NCBI RefSeq assembly: GCF_008364825.1
Contig: NZ_VTTO01000032.1
Coordinates: 1-40,181 of the forward strand
DNA length: 40,181 nt
Direction: 5' to 3'
DNA from: Azospirillum sp. B21
GTDB lineage: Bacteria > Pseudomonadota > Alphaproteobacteria > Azospirillales > Azospirillaceae
Below are positions 8,170 to 14,880 of this stretch, in pieces; the first letter of the stretch is position 1; every line of letters starts with the position of its first letter. Position numbers and translations under genes: made by a program. The notes under the pieces were generated by a model. That model did not search any database. It saw only the letters and a program-made list of their open reading frames with translations, and was not told the DNA's origin.

Positions 8170-8907
8170 ATGAGGAGGCTTTTCACCACCGGCCTGTCCG
8201 CGATGGCCCTGTCCGCCGTCGCATTATCGGCTGTGGCGGTCGGCGCCGGAATCTTGGGGAAGCGGGGGCAGCGTCAGGCGGCGAGCCGGGCATTTCCCGC
8301 ATCGCCCGCTCCCCCCGCCGAGGCGCTGGACCGGGCGATGCGGGATGTCGTCGCCTATGGTCTGCTGCCGGCGGGGGCGCTCGCCGGGTTCGCGGACTGG
8401 CTGGTCCACCGCAGGATGGACATCCAGCACACGGCCGGGGCCAAGGAATCGCTGATGCACATCGCGATGTCGGGACAGGCGGCGATGCCCGGCCTGGCGC
8501 TGCTTCTGCTGGAGACCAATCCGCGCAGTCTGGCGCTGATGGTCGCCGGCCTGCTGTCGCACGAGGCGACGATGATGGCGGATCTGCGCTACGCCATCAC
8601 GCGGCGGCCGGTCCCCCCGGTCGAGCAGAAGATGCACGGCATCCAGAACATGGTCCCCGCCGTGCCCCTTGCCATGGCCGCCGCCAGCTACCTCGCGCGA
8701 CACCGCGAGGGGATGGAGCCGGAGCCGGCGCTTCGTTTCCGCCGCGACATTCCTCCCGCCCATCTGGCCGTCATCGCCGCCGCCATGCTGCTGGACGGCG
8801 CCGCCTATGCGGTCGAACTCGCCGAAGGGCTGCGGGAGAATGGCGGACGGCTGGTGCCGGACCGGCGGGAGAGGCCGGTCAGGGCGGTTGCGGCTCAGGA
8901 TTCGTGA
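8170..8907 (+). CDS. Membrane protein of unknown function
   Basis: I do not recognise a named family. The 245-aa protein has a hydrophobic N-terminal segment (~5-30) that could be a signal anchor, then further hydrophobic helices at about 62-75, 95-125, 155-170 and 195-215. A conserved-looking cluster around residues 75-100 (DWLVHRRMDIQHTAGAKES, then LMH) is rich in His, Asp and Glu, as is SHEATMMADLR (~135-145), which suggests a metal- or haem-binding membrane bundle; that is inference from composition only. A good ribosome site (GGGAGAGAGG) precedes ATG 8170. It follows rpoZ by 50 nt and may share its transcript. It is convergent with hupE. Confidence 0.6.
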   Translation: MRRLFTTGLSAMALSAVALSAVAVGAGILGKRGQRQAASRAFPASPAPPAEALDRAMRDVVAYGLLPAGALAGFADWLVHRRMDIQHTAGAKESLMHIAMSGQAAMPGLALLLLETNPRSLALMVAGLLSHEATMMADLRYAITRRPVPPVEQKMHGIQNMVPAVPLAMAAASYLARHREGMEPEPALRFRRDIPPAHLAVIAAAMLLDGAAYAVELAEGLRENGGRLVPDRRERPVRAVAAQDS

Positions 8908-8950
8908 GACCTCTCCCCCCGGCCTTCCATGCCGTTTCATGCAGGCCGCC

Positions 8951-9496
8951 TTACCGGCTGGCACGCACCGCCGACAGCAGGCGCGGAATGTGGCGCGCGA
9001 GGCCGATGGCGATGCCGGCACCGTGGAGCATCGCGGTCGACAGCAGGAAGCCCAGGCTGTAGAGGACCGGATCGGCGGCCTGCGGCATCTCGGCGCCGTG
9101 AGCGTGGCCGTGCAGGACGGCGAAGGCACCGACCAACAGCATTCCGGCCGCCACCGGAACCCGCTTGTTCAGCAGCACGAGCAAACCCAGCACCGCGACT
9201 GAGGCGGCGATCCCGGCCTCCACCCCCGGCAATTCGATACCGGACATGCCGAGCAGTGCGCCTCCCGCCAGCATGGCGATGAAGGACGCCGGCAGCAGCC
9301 AGATCGCCCGGCCGCCATTCTGCGCCGCCCAGATGCCGACGGCTACCATGGCCAGCAGATGGTCGATTCCGTTCAGCGGGTGGAGCAGCCCTTCCTGGAA
9401 CATCGCGTGTCCGGCGTGGCCGGTGTGGGCAACCGCCGGAAAGGCGAGCGCCGCCGTCAGAAGGCCGGCAAGGCCGGCGGAAAGCAACCTGTTCAT
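8951..9496 (-). CDS. hupE: HupE/UreJ-family nickel transporter
   Basis: The 181-aa protein has an N-terminal signal sequence (~1-23, ending at AVAH), followed by the HupE signature HPLNGIDHLLAM (~39-50) and about six transmembrane helices. A second His-rich element, LHGHAHGAE, is the likely metal-binding segment. HupE/UreJ proteins are secondary nickel permeases linked to [NiFe] hydrogenase or urease gene clusters. Here it is the last gene of hypA-hypC-hupE, which fits nickel supply to the Hyf hydrogenase encoded nearby. An AGGAG ribosome site lies upstream of ATG 9496. Confidence 0.92.
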   Translation of the reverse strand: MNRLLSAGLAGLLTAALAFPAVAHTGHAGHAMFQEGLLHPLNGIDHLLAMVAVGIWAAQNGGRAIWLLPASFIAMLAGGALLGMSGIELPGVEAGIAASVAVLGLLVLLNKRVPVAAGMLLVGAFAVLHGHAHGAEMPQAADPVLYSLGFLLSTAMLHGAGIAIGLARHIPRLLSAVRASR

Positions 9497-9569
9497 TGCA
9501 AACGATCTCCTGTGAATGCCGGTTGTTCTGTGCCGGCCGTTCTCTGCCTGCTGTGCTCTCTTGCCGGGA

Positions 9570-9851
9570 TCAGCCGATCAGGGAGGCCTTCAGATGGCCC
9601 CGTCCGTCCTCCGCCTCGTCCAACTGGCGAAGCATATCGAGGGTGGTCAGCGCATCGGCCTCGGTGATCCGCGATAGGGCGAAGCCGAGATGGACCAGCA
9701 CCCAGTCGCCGACCCAGGCGGCCGGCGGCTCATTGGGGTTGGCGAGACAGGAGAGGTTCACCTCCCGCTCCTCGCCCAGCATGTCGGCCAGGACGGTCAT
9801 CCGTCCGGCATCGGCGACGGCGAGGATCCGGGCCGGGACACCAAGGCACAT
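9570..9851 (-). CDS. hypC: Hydrogenase maturation chaperone HypC
   Basis: The 93-aa HypC/HybG/HupF-family protein begins with the obligatory MCLGVPARI. Cys2 is the residue that, after removal of Met1, binds the Fe(CN)2CO precursor and the large-subunit apoprotein. The rest of the fold is evident: a beta-barrel with a WVGDWVLVHLGFALSRI segment (~46-62) and a C-terminal helix. Length is normal. It lies 24 nt after hypA with an AAGGAG ribosome site, in the hypA-hypC-hupE operon. HypD, its usual partner in cofactor assembly, is not in the window. Confidence 0.95.
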   Translation of the reverse strand: MCLGVPARILAVADAGRMTVLADMLGEEREVNLSCLANPNEPPAAWVGDWVLVHLGFALSRITEADALTTLDMLRQLDEAEDGRGHLKASLIG

Positions 9852-9875
9852 GGCGAGGCTCCTTCATCGCAGCGT

Positions 9876-10217
9876 TCAGGCCACTTCCAGTTCGACAAGG
9901 GTCAGGTCGTCACCGCCGCGTGGGCTGAGGCGCTGGCCGCCGCAGGTGGGGCAGGAGGCGAGCCGTGACGGCACCTCCCGTTCGCAAGCGCAGTCGTCGC
10001 ACCAGACGAGACCCGGTGGCTGGACGATGTCGACCGCCGCCCCATCGGCCAGCGTGTCGCGACGGACCACGTCGAAGGCGAAGCGCAGGGCGTCCGGATC
10101 GACGCAGGCGAATTGCCCCACCGCCAGCCGGATGCGGGTCACGCGCCGGAAGGCGTGCCGACGGGATTCCTCCTGCAGCAAATCCAGTAGCCGTTCGCAC
10201 AATGAAAGCTCATGCAT
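9876..10217 (-). CDS. hypA: Hydrogenase maturation nickel metallochaperone HypA (full length)
   Basis: The 113-aa HypA has the nickel-binding N-terminus MHELSLC (His2) and the zinc-ribbon domain with two CxxC pairs (CDDC ~73-76 and CPTCGG ~88-93). It works with HypB to insert nickel into the hydrogenase large subunit. ATG 10217 is chosen over an upstream in-frame start because HypA activity needs His at position 2. It is the first gene of hypA-hypC-hupE; a sigma-70-like promoter and an array of CGATAA half-sites lie upstream. A second, zinc-domain-less copy follows fdhF at 27443. Confidence 0.96.
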   Translation of the reverse strand: MHELSLCERLLDLLQEESRRHAFRRVTRIRLAVGQFACVDPDALRFAFDVVRRDTLADGAAVDIVQPPGLVWCDDCACEREVPSRLASCPTCGGQRLSPRGGDDLTLVELEVA

Positions 10218-10237
10218 CTTCCGTCTCCACCTCGTGC

Positions 10238-10266
10238 AAAATATCACCACAGACAAAGTGTGGCAA
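10238..10266 (-). promoter_or_regulatory. Candidate sigma-70 promoter of hypA-hypC-hupE
   Basis: On the minus strand, TTGCCA (10266-10261) and TATTTT (10243-10238) are separated by exactly 17 nt and lie just upstream of hypA. This places transcription start near 10231, ~14 nt before the ATG. The CGATAA array at 10299-10340 sits about 70-110 nt upstream of that point, typical for an activator. Predicted by eye only. Confidence 0.5.
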
Positions 10267-10298
10267 ACCGTAAAACAGAATCTGTACATGAAAGTTCA

Positions 10299-10340
10299 TT
10301 ATCGTATCTGGACGATAAGTGTATTCTATCGACCGATAAG
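10299..10340. promoter_or_regulatory. CGATAA/TATCG half-site array upstream of hypA
   Basis: Four half-sites occur in 42 nt of otherwise AT-rich DNA: TTATCG at 10299-10304, CGATAA at 10313-10318, TATCG at 10327-10331 and CGATAAG at 10334-10340. The first two form a perfect inverted repeat with an 8-nt spacer. Start-to-start distances from 10313 are 14 and 21 nt. The same 14/21 spacing recurs upstream of hyfA. It is probably the operator of a shared activator. Confidence 0.7.
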
Positions 10341-10564
10341 CCAACTTTATTTAGAGAACACCTGTTAAATATTGACGGTGAGCCGTAATGCCGCATGTCG
10401 TTCCGCCGCGCACCGGCGCAAGATCGTGGGGCGAGCGCCGGCCCGACCATGGCGTCGGGACCAATGCTCCAGCTTCGGCGTTATAACGGTACGCTGTGGC
10501 GGACCGTTCGGCCGGCGCTCGTCCTCACCCCGCCTTTCATCGCAGCCAGGGGCTCTGCCACATC

Positions 10565-11431
10565 ATGAATCATGCAACCGCCTGCGCGGCCCCGACCCCC
10601 GCGCCGCTTTCCCTGGCGCAGCCGCTTTCGCGGCAGGGCGTCCGGCTGGTGCCGGCGACCGTCTGCACCGGATCGGACACCGATGACCGCGAAGAGAAGA
10701 TCATCGACGAGGTGCCGGTCGGGCTGGTCTATGCCGGCGACCTGTTCGCCGTCATGTTGGCGACCCCGACCGACCTGGAGGACTTCGCCACCGGTTTCTC
10801 GCTCAGCGAGGGGATCGTCGGCAGTGCCGACGAACTGGCGATCACCGCAATCGACGAACTGACGGACGGCGTGCGCCTGCGCATGGAGCTGCCGGTGGAG
10901 AGGCTTGCGGCCCTTCTGCGGCGCAAGCGCAACCTGATGGGCGGATCCGGCTGCGGCCGTTGCGGCACCGACAGCTTCGCGGAAACGCTGCGGCCTCTCG
11001 ACCCCGTCCGCTCCACCGCCCGCATCGCGCCCGATGCGATCCGCCGCGCCGTGGCGGCTTTGCCGTCGGGGCAGACCTTGAACCGGCAGACCGGCGCCGT
11101 CCATGCCGCCGGATTTGCCCTTCCCGACGGGCAACTGGTCGCCGTTCGCGAGGATGTCGGGCGGCACAATGCGCTCGATAAGCTGATCGGCGCGCTGGCC
11201 CGCGCCGGCATCGACCCGACCGGCGGTTTCGTCGTGGTGTCGAGCCGCTGTTCCTTCGAGATGGTCCACAAGACCGCCGCGGCCGGCATCCCGCTGATCG
11301 CCGCCATCTCCGCCCCGACATCGCTCTGCGTCGGCTTTGCCGAGACGGTCGGGGTGGGTGTGGTCGCCTATGTGCGCGACGGCCGTTTCACCGTCTACGC
11401 GGTGCCCTCCCGCGTCGCCACGCTCGCATGA
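10565..11431 (+). CDS. fdhD: Formate dehydrogenase accessory sulfurtransferase FdhD
   Basis: The 288-aa FdhD transfers sulfur from the cysteine desulfurase IscS to the bis-MGD molybdenum cofactor, which is needed for active formate dehydrogenase. It shows the conserved CxxC loop (C130 and C133 in GGSGCGRCGTD), the EDVGRHNALDKLIG motif (~195-208), and SSRCSFEMVHKTA / GIPLIAAISAPTSL near the C-terminus. ATG 10565 gives the usual length; the frame is open further upstream. The context supports service to FdhF at 25105. It reads divergently from the hyp genes and ends convergently with the formate channel gene. Confidence 0.96.
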   Translation: MNHATACAAPTPAPLSLAQPLSRQGVRLVPATVCTGSDTDDREEKIIDEVPVGLVYAGDLFAVMLATPTDLEDFATGFSLSEGIVGSADELAITAIDELTDGVRLRMELPVERLAALLRRKRNLMGGSGCGRCGTDSFAETLRPLDPVRSTARIAPDAIRRAVAALPSGQTLNRQTGAVHAAGFALPDGQLVAVREDVGRHNALDKLIGALARAGIDPTGGFVVVSSRCSFEMVHKTAAAGIPLIAAISAPTSLCVGFAETVGVGVVAYVRDGRFTVYAVPSRVATLA

Positions 11432-11443
11432 GCGTCAAACCCC

Positions 11444-11468
11444 GCGGGCCGGTTCATCGCCGGCCCGC
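11444..11468. terminator. Stem-loop between convergent fdhD and focA-like genes
   Basis: GCGGGCCGG (11444-11452) pairs perfectly with CCGGCCCGC (11460-11468) around a 7-nt loop TTCATCG. It sits in the 50-nt gap between two convergent stop codons. There is no long T run on either side (only TTT on the minus side), so it may be a bidirectional or Rho-assisted terminator. Confidence 0.55.
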
Positions 11469-11481
11469 AGGAGTATCCTGA

Positions 11482-12393
11482 TCAGTGTGTCGCGGCAGGC
11501 CGCCCCATCACCGGCATCGCCTTGCGCGACGGCAGCGGGGTCAGGCCGCCCAGCCCCTTGCGGTAGATCAGCCAATAGACGCCGCCGACGAACACCGACC
11601 CTCCGACGATGTTGCCCAGCGTGGCGAACAGCAGGTTGTGCAGGATGCCGCCCGCCGTGATCATCGAAACGTCCATTCCCGCCGGCACATGGCCCGTCAG
11701 CTTCAGCACATAGGCCAGCGGCAGGAAATACAGGTTGGCGATGCAGTGCTCGAACCCGGCGGCGACGAAGGCGGCGACCGGCAAGGTCAGCGCCACGATC
11801 TTGTCGGTCACCGTCCGGCCGGCATAGGCGAGCCAGACCGCCAGGCAGACCAGCAGGTTGCACATGATGCCCTTGAAGAAGATCGTCACCGCGTCGGGCG
11901 CGATCTTGCCGATGGCGAGCTTCAGGACGGCGCCGCCGACCGCACCGTTGTTCATCTCGGTGTGATGCGACATGAAGATCAGGAAGACAAGGCCGAGCGC
12001 GCCGACCGCGTTGCCGATCCAGATCGTCGCCCAGTTGCGCAGGACCTGCGCCGTGCTGATCTGACCGTTCGCCCGTGCCATCACGATCAGGCAGTTGCCG
12101 GTGAACAGCTCCGCCCCGCCGACCATGACCAGCGACAGGCCGAGCGAGAAGACCAGCCCGCCCAACACCCGCTGAACCGCGAAGCTGAGGGCCGGATCGG
12201 CCAGCACGATGACGAAGAACATGCCGCCCAGCCCGATGCCGCCGCCGGCGACCACCGCCAGCATGAAGCTGGGCAGGAAGGGCATCGTCGCCTTCTTCAC
12301 GCCGAGCTTTTCCACCTTGTCCTGAATCTCGGCGGGCGAATAGGCGTCCATGCCGAGCACCATCGAGTCTTTGGATGCAGGATCCGTTGCCAT
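11482..12393 (-). CDS. focA: Formate/nitrite transporter family channel (FocA-like)
   Basis: The 303-aa FNT-family protein has about six transmembrane helices in the FNT fold, with the conserved GGAELFTGNCL element (TM3 region) and a GFEHCIANLYFLPLA segment (TM5 region, with the central His). FNT channels conduct formate, nitrite or hydrosulfide. The surrounding formate hydrogenlyase genes make formate the likely substrate, but family members cannot be told apart reliably by eye. ATG 12393 (MATDPASKDS) is chosen because GGAGG lies ~9 nt upstream; an in-frame ATG at 12537 would add a Pro-rich stretch unlike the family. It lies 195 nt downstream of hycI on the same strand and may be the distal gene of the hyf transcript or have its own promoter. 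Confidence 0.88.
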   Translation of the reverse strand: MATDPASKDSMVLGMDAYSPAEIQDKVEKLGVKKATMPFLPSFMLAVVAGGGIGLGGMFFVIVLADPALSFAVQRVLGGLVFSLGLSLVMVGGAELFTGNCLIVMARANGQISTAQVLRNWATIWIGNAVGALGLVFLIFMSHHTEMNNGAVGGAVLKLAIGKIAPDAVTIFFKGIMCNLLVCLAVWLAYAGRTVTDKIVALTLPVAAFVAAGFEHCIANLYFLPLAYVLKLTGHVPAGMDVSMITAGGILHNLLFATLGNIVGGSVFVGGVYWLIYRKGLGGLTPLPSRKAMPVMGRPAATH

Positions 12394-12539
12394 GACGGGG
12401 TCCTCCGCTTGTGTGGAGTTGTTCCGGACACGGTCTGTCCCGGCACCTGCCGACGGATATGCAAGGGCTCGTCGGCCAGGGGGAGGGGCGACCGGCAATT
12501 CAGAGCCGATCGGTGACGCCGTCGGCGTCTTTGTCATTG

Positions 12540-12579
12540 CCCGGAGCGCTGCGAAAAAGGACGTGGTGAGCGCTCCGGG
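12540..12579 (-). terminator. Stem-loop after hycI
   Basis: CCCGGAGCGCT (12540-12550) and AGCGCTCCGGG (12569-12579) form an 11-bp perfect stem with an 18-nt loop, 9 nt past the hycI stop codon. No T run follows on the minus strand. It could attenuate or protect the hyf mRNA end while allowing partial read-through into the FNT gene. Confidence 0.55.
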
Positions 12580-12588
12580 GTACTGGTG

Positions 12589-13047
12589 TCAGCCCACCGT
12601 CTCGTAAACCTCGAAGCCCTCGCCGCGGACGAGCCGGTCGTGGACGGCCTCCACGGAATGGCGGACGGTGCTGGTCACGGGCGCGAAGAAGCTGGTGTCC
12701 TGCGGCTGGATGCCCAGGAACAGGATCTCCGGCACGGTCTCCCGCAGGCTGTCGATCAGGAAGTTCAGCGGGATGGCGTGGGTGGTGACCATGAACTGCT
12801 CGGCGACGCTGTCCTGCCCGATCAGGCGCACCGCGCCCGGCGGCAGTTCCATGTCGGCGGCATCGACGATCAGCACCCGCTGCGGCGCCAGAGAGCGGAT
12901 GTGGTGGGTGTGGTTTTCCGGGACATCCTCCCCGTCCACCACGGTCCAGCCGGGGGCCGGCTGCTCGTCGAGCAGTTGGGCCAGCAGCGGGCCGGCCCCG
13001 TCGTCGCCGCGCAGGACATTCCCAACCGTGAATACGACATCGGTCAT
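12589..13047 (-). CDS. hycI: Hydrogenase maturation endopeptidase HycI
   Basis: The 152-aa HycI-type protease removes the C-terminal extension of the hydrogenase large subunit after nickel insertion. It shows the GNVLRGDDGAGP motif with D16, VDAADM with D62, and TTHAIPLNFL with H90; these three match the E. coli HycI metal-sensing residues in exact position. ATG 13047 overlaps the hyfJ stop by 4 nt (ATGA), so the two are coupled. Its substrate is HyfG (14881-16596), which carries a 32-residue tail after its last nickel motif. It is the last tightly linked gene of the hyf operon. Confidence 0.95.
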   Translation of the reverse strand: MTDVVFTVGNVLRGDDGAGPLLAQLLDEQPAPGWTVVDGEDVPENHTHHIRSLAPQRVLIVDAADMELPPGAVRLIGQDSVAEQFMVTTHAIPLNFLIDSLRETVPEILFLGIQPQDTSFFAPVTSTVRHSVEAVHDRLVRGEGFEVYETVG

Positions 13048-13511
13048 GACAGCCGTCTCCCCATCAGATAGATCGCGGGTTCTCGCCGGATGGCGTCCAG
13101 CGCGGTACGCAGCCGGTCCAGCCACGCCGCCACGTCGGGCGGGGCGGTCGGCAGCACCGCCTCGATGGCCGCCATCAGCGGCCGGGTGTGGGTGCTGTCC
13201 ACCGTGATCTCGCCGAAGCGCAGCAGGCCGGACAGCTTGCGGTGTGCCTCCTCATTGTCCTTCAGCGTTTCCAGAACGCGGTCGAACACCGCGGTGGTGC
13301 AGCGGAAGGCCGGCTTGAAGCAGTCGAACACGCCGATGTGATGCCCGATGGCCAGCGAATAATAGACCACCTGCTTGGCATCTTCGGGAATGTCCTCCTT
13401 CCGCTCCAGCACCTTGGCGTTCAGCTGGTAGAACACCACCTCCGGCGCAGCTCCCCGGCCGGCCCGCAGGCCGGGGAGGGAGCCGGGATCGGCTTGTGCG
13501 AGGGTGCTCAT
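13044..13511 (-). CDS. hyfJ: Formate hydrogenlyase maturation protein HyfJ/HycH
   Basis: This 155-aa HycH/HyfJ-family protein is recognised by VVFYQLNAKVLE, the AKQVVYYSLAIGHHIGVFDCFKP block (~44-66), and the C-terminal EPAIYLMGRRLS. HycH is needed for conversion or assembly of the formate hydrogenlyase large subunit; its exact biochemical role is not settled. A GAGGAG ribosome site precedes ATG 13511. It overlaps hyfI upstream and hycI downstream by 4 nt each. The N-terminal ~20 residues (Gly/Ala/Arg-rich) are poorly conserved and may not be essential. Confidence 0.9.
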   Translation of the reverse strand: MSTLAQADPGSLPGLRAGRGAAPEVVFYQLNAKVLERKEDIPEDAKQVVYYSLAIGHHIGVFDCFKPAFRCTTAVFDRVLETLKDNEEAHRKLSGLLRFGEITVDSTHTRPLMAAIEAVLPTAPPDVAAWLDRLRTALDAIRREPAIYLMGRRLS

Positions 13512-14311
13512 GCCGTTTCTCCTCGGATGGCCTGCTGCACGACATCGACCAGCCGGCCGATGATCTCGGCACGGCGCGGGTCGCGTTCCTCGGCGACCGC
13601 CTCCACCATGCATTCGGACAGGCTGAAGGAGCCGGGCGTGCGCGCATGCCCCTCCAGCAGGGCCATGAACTCCTCGGCGATGGCGCGGCCCTGGCGGTAG
13701 CCGGCCATCCGCCGGGCTTCCCGTTCCAGCCGGACCCGCAGCGCATAGGGGATGTCGGGGTGGGGCAGGGCGGCGGTCTCGCCGGCGGCCTCGACATGGG
13801 TCTCGGCCTTCAGCTTCTGCTCCAGCAGGCCCAGCGCCACGGCGAAGCCGTGGATGGTCGCGGCCGGCGTCGGCGGGCAGCCGGGGATGTAGACGTCCAC
13901 CGGCACGATGTTGTCGGTGCCGCCCCACACGCAATAGAGGTCGTGAAAGATGCCGCCGGTACAGCCGCAGGCGCCGTAGGAGACGACGATCTTCGGATCG
14001 GGCGCCGCCTCGTAGGCGCGCAGCGCCGGCATCCGCATGGAGCGGGTCACCGCCCCGGTGAACAGCAGGATGTCGGCATGGCGGGGCGAGGCCACCACCT
14101 TGATGCCGAAGCGCTCCGCGTCGAACACCGGGGTGATGGACGAGAAGATCTCGATCTCGCAGCCGTTGCAGCCGCCGCAATCGACACGATAGACGTAGGC
14201 GGAGCGCTGGATGTTCTTCAGTAACGCCTTTTTCATCGTGGCGATCTGCTCGCTGGTGGAGACCGGCGACATCTCCGCCACCAGGGTCTTGGGGTCTACG
14301 GGGATGTTCAT
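13508..14311 (-). CDS. hyfI: Hydrogenase-4-type small subunit HyfI (HycG/NuoB-like)
   Basis: The 267-aa [NiFe]-hydrogenase small subunit of the HycG/HyfI/NuoB class holds the [4Fe-4S] cluster closest to the NiFe site. Cysteines lie in VDCGGCNGCE (C45, C48, C51), YGACGCTGG (C115, C117) and IPGCPPTP (C145). The long C-terminal region after ~160 is helical, as in HycG, and lacks the further cluster motifs seen in uptake hydrogenases. It pairs with HyfG to form the catalytic core and takes electrons from HyfH. It overlaps hyfH and hyfJ by 4 nt each. Confidence 0.94.
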   Translation of the reverse strand: MNIPVDPKTLVAEMSPVSTSEQIATMKKALLKNIQRSAYVYRVDCGGCNGCEIEIFSSITPVFDAERFGIKVVASPRHADILLFTGAVTRSMRMPALRAYEAAPDPKIVVSYGACGCTGGIFHDLYCVWGGTDNIVPVDVYIPGCPPTPAATIHGFAVALGLLEQKLKAETHVEAAGETAALPHPDIPYALRVRLEREARRMAGYRQGRAIAEEFMALLEGHARTPGSFSLSECMVEAVAEERDPRRAEIIGRLVDVVQQAIRGETA

Positions 14312-14868
14312 GGCGTGGTCTCCGGTTCCTGAGTCATCTGCCGGCCGATTCCCATGCCGGCGATGTGATGGACGTCCTGGGCGCGCTTGCAGGCCGGGCA
14401 GGTCGAGACGGTCAGGCGCAGGCGGTCGGCCTCCTCCGCACTGCGGGCCGACTGGCTCAGCAGGCGGGCGACGTAATCGACCTCCTTGGCCGGGGCGAAG
14501 GGCTTGCCGCAGCAGGCGCAGTCGGCCAGCGAGAACACCGCCTTGCGCGTCAGGTCGGCCTTGCTGCCGACCGCCAACTCGAAATCGTCGGACAGGCGGA
14601 TGGCGCTGGTCGGGCAGGATTCCTCGCAGCGGCCGCAGAAGACGCAACGCCCGTAATTGATCGACCAGATGCGGGTGCCGGCTGCGGTGTCGGTCTCCAT
14701 TTGGATGGCATTGGCCGGACAGGCGACGGTGCAGGCTGCACAGGCGATGCAGTCCTCCGCCCTGTGTTCCGGCTTGCCGCGGAAGTCCTTGCAGACCGTC
14801 ATGGGAGCGAAGGGGTACTTGACCGTCGCCTCGCCCGTGCGGAAGATTTCCTTGAGTAGCTTGAGCAT
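14308..14868 (-). CDS. hyfH: Hydrogenase-4-type ferredoxin subunit HyfH (HycF/NuoI-like)
   Basis: The 186-aa protein carries two [4Fe-4S] motifs: CIACAACTVACP (~40-51) and CVFCGRCEESCP (~75-86). These relay electrons from the formate dehydrogenase side to HyfI. The C-terminal half has an additional CACCGKPF (~117) and a CPACKR element (~157), giving four extra cysteines that might bind another metal or cluster, as HycF-type proteins also have a Cys-containing tail. It is 12 nt downstream of hyfG and overlaps hyfI by 4 nt. Confidence 0.93.
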   Translation of the reverse strand: MLKLLKEIFRTGEATVKYPFAPMTVCKDFRGKPEHRAEDCIACAACTVACPANAIQMETDTAAGTRIWSINYGRCVFCGRCEESCPTSAIRLSDDFELAVGSKADLTRKAVFSLADCACCGKPFAPAKEVDYVARLLSQSARSAEEADRLRLTVSTCPACKRAQDVHHIAGMGIGRQMTQEPETTP

Positions 14869-14880
14869 GTCCCGCCCCCG

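Larger units (their letters stand above)
10218..10564. other. Divergent hypA / fdhD intergenic region
   Basis: This 347-nt gap separates hypA (minus) from fdhD (plus). The hypA side (10230-10380) is AT-rich and contains the promoter and half-site array listed separately. The fdhD side (10381-10564) is GC-rich; I see no confident promoter there beyond a TTGACG at 10373-10378, and no riboswitch I can establish. Confidence 0.6.

Noticed and set aside
10232..10256. Sigma-54 promoter at hypA (TGTGG...TTTTGC on the minus strand)
   Set aside because: GG and GC are 9 nt apart instead of 10, and a better-spaced sigma-70-like pair (TTGCCA/TATTTT, 17 nt) occupies the same DNA.
10460..10564. Molybdenum-cofactor riboswitch in the fdhD leader
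   Set aside because: The leader is GC-rich with short repeats, but I could not match the conserved core of the Moco RNA by eye.
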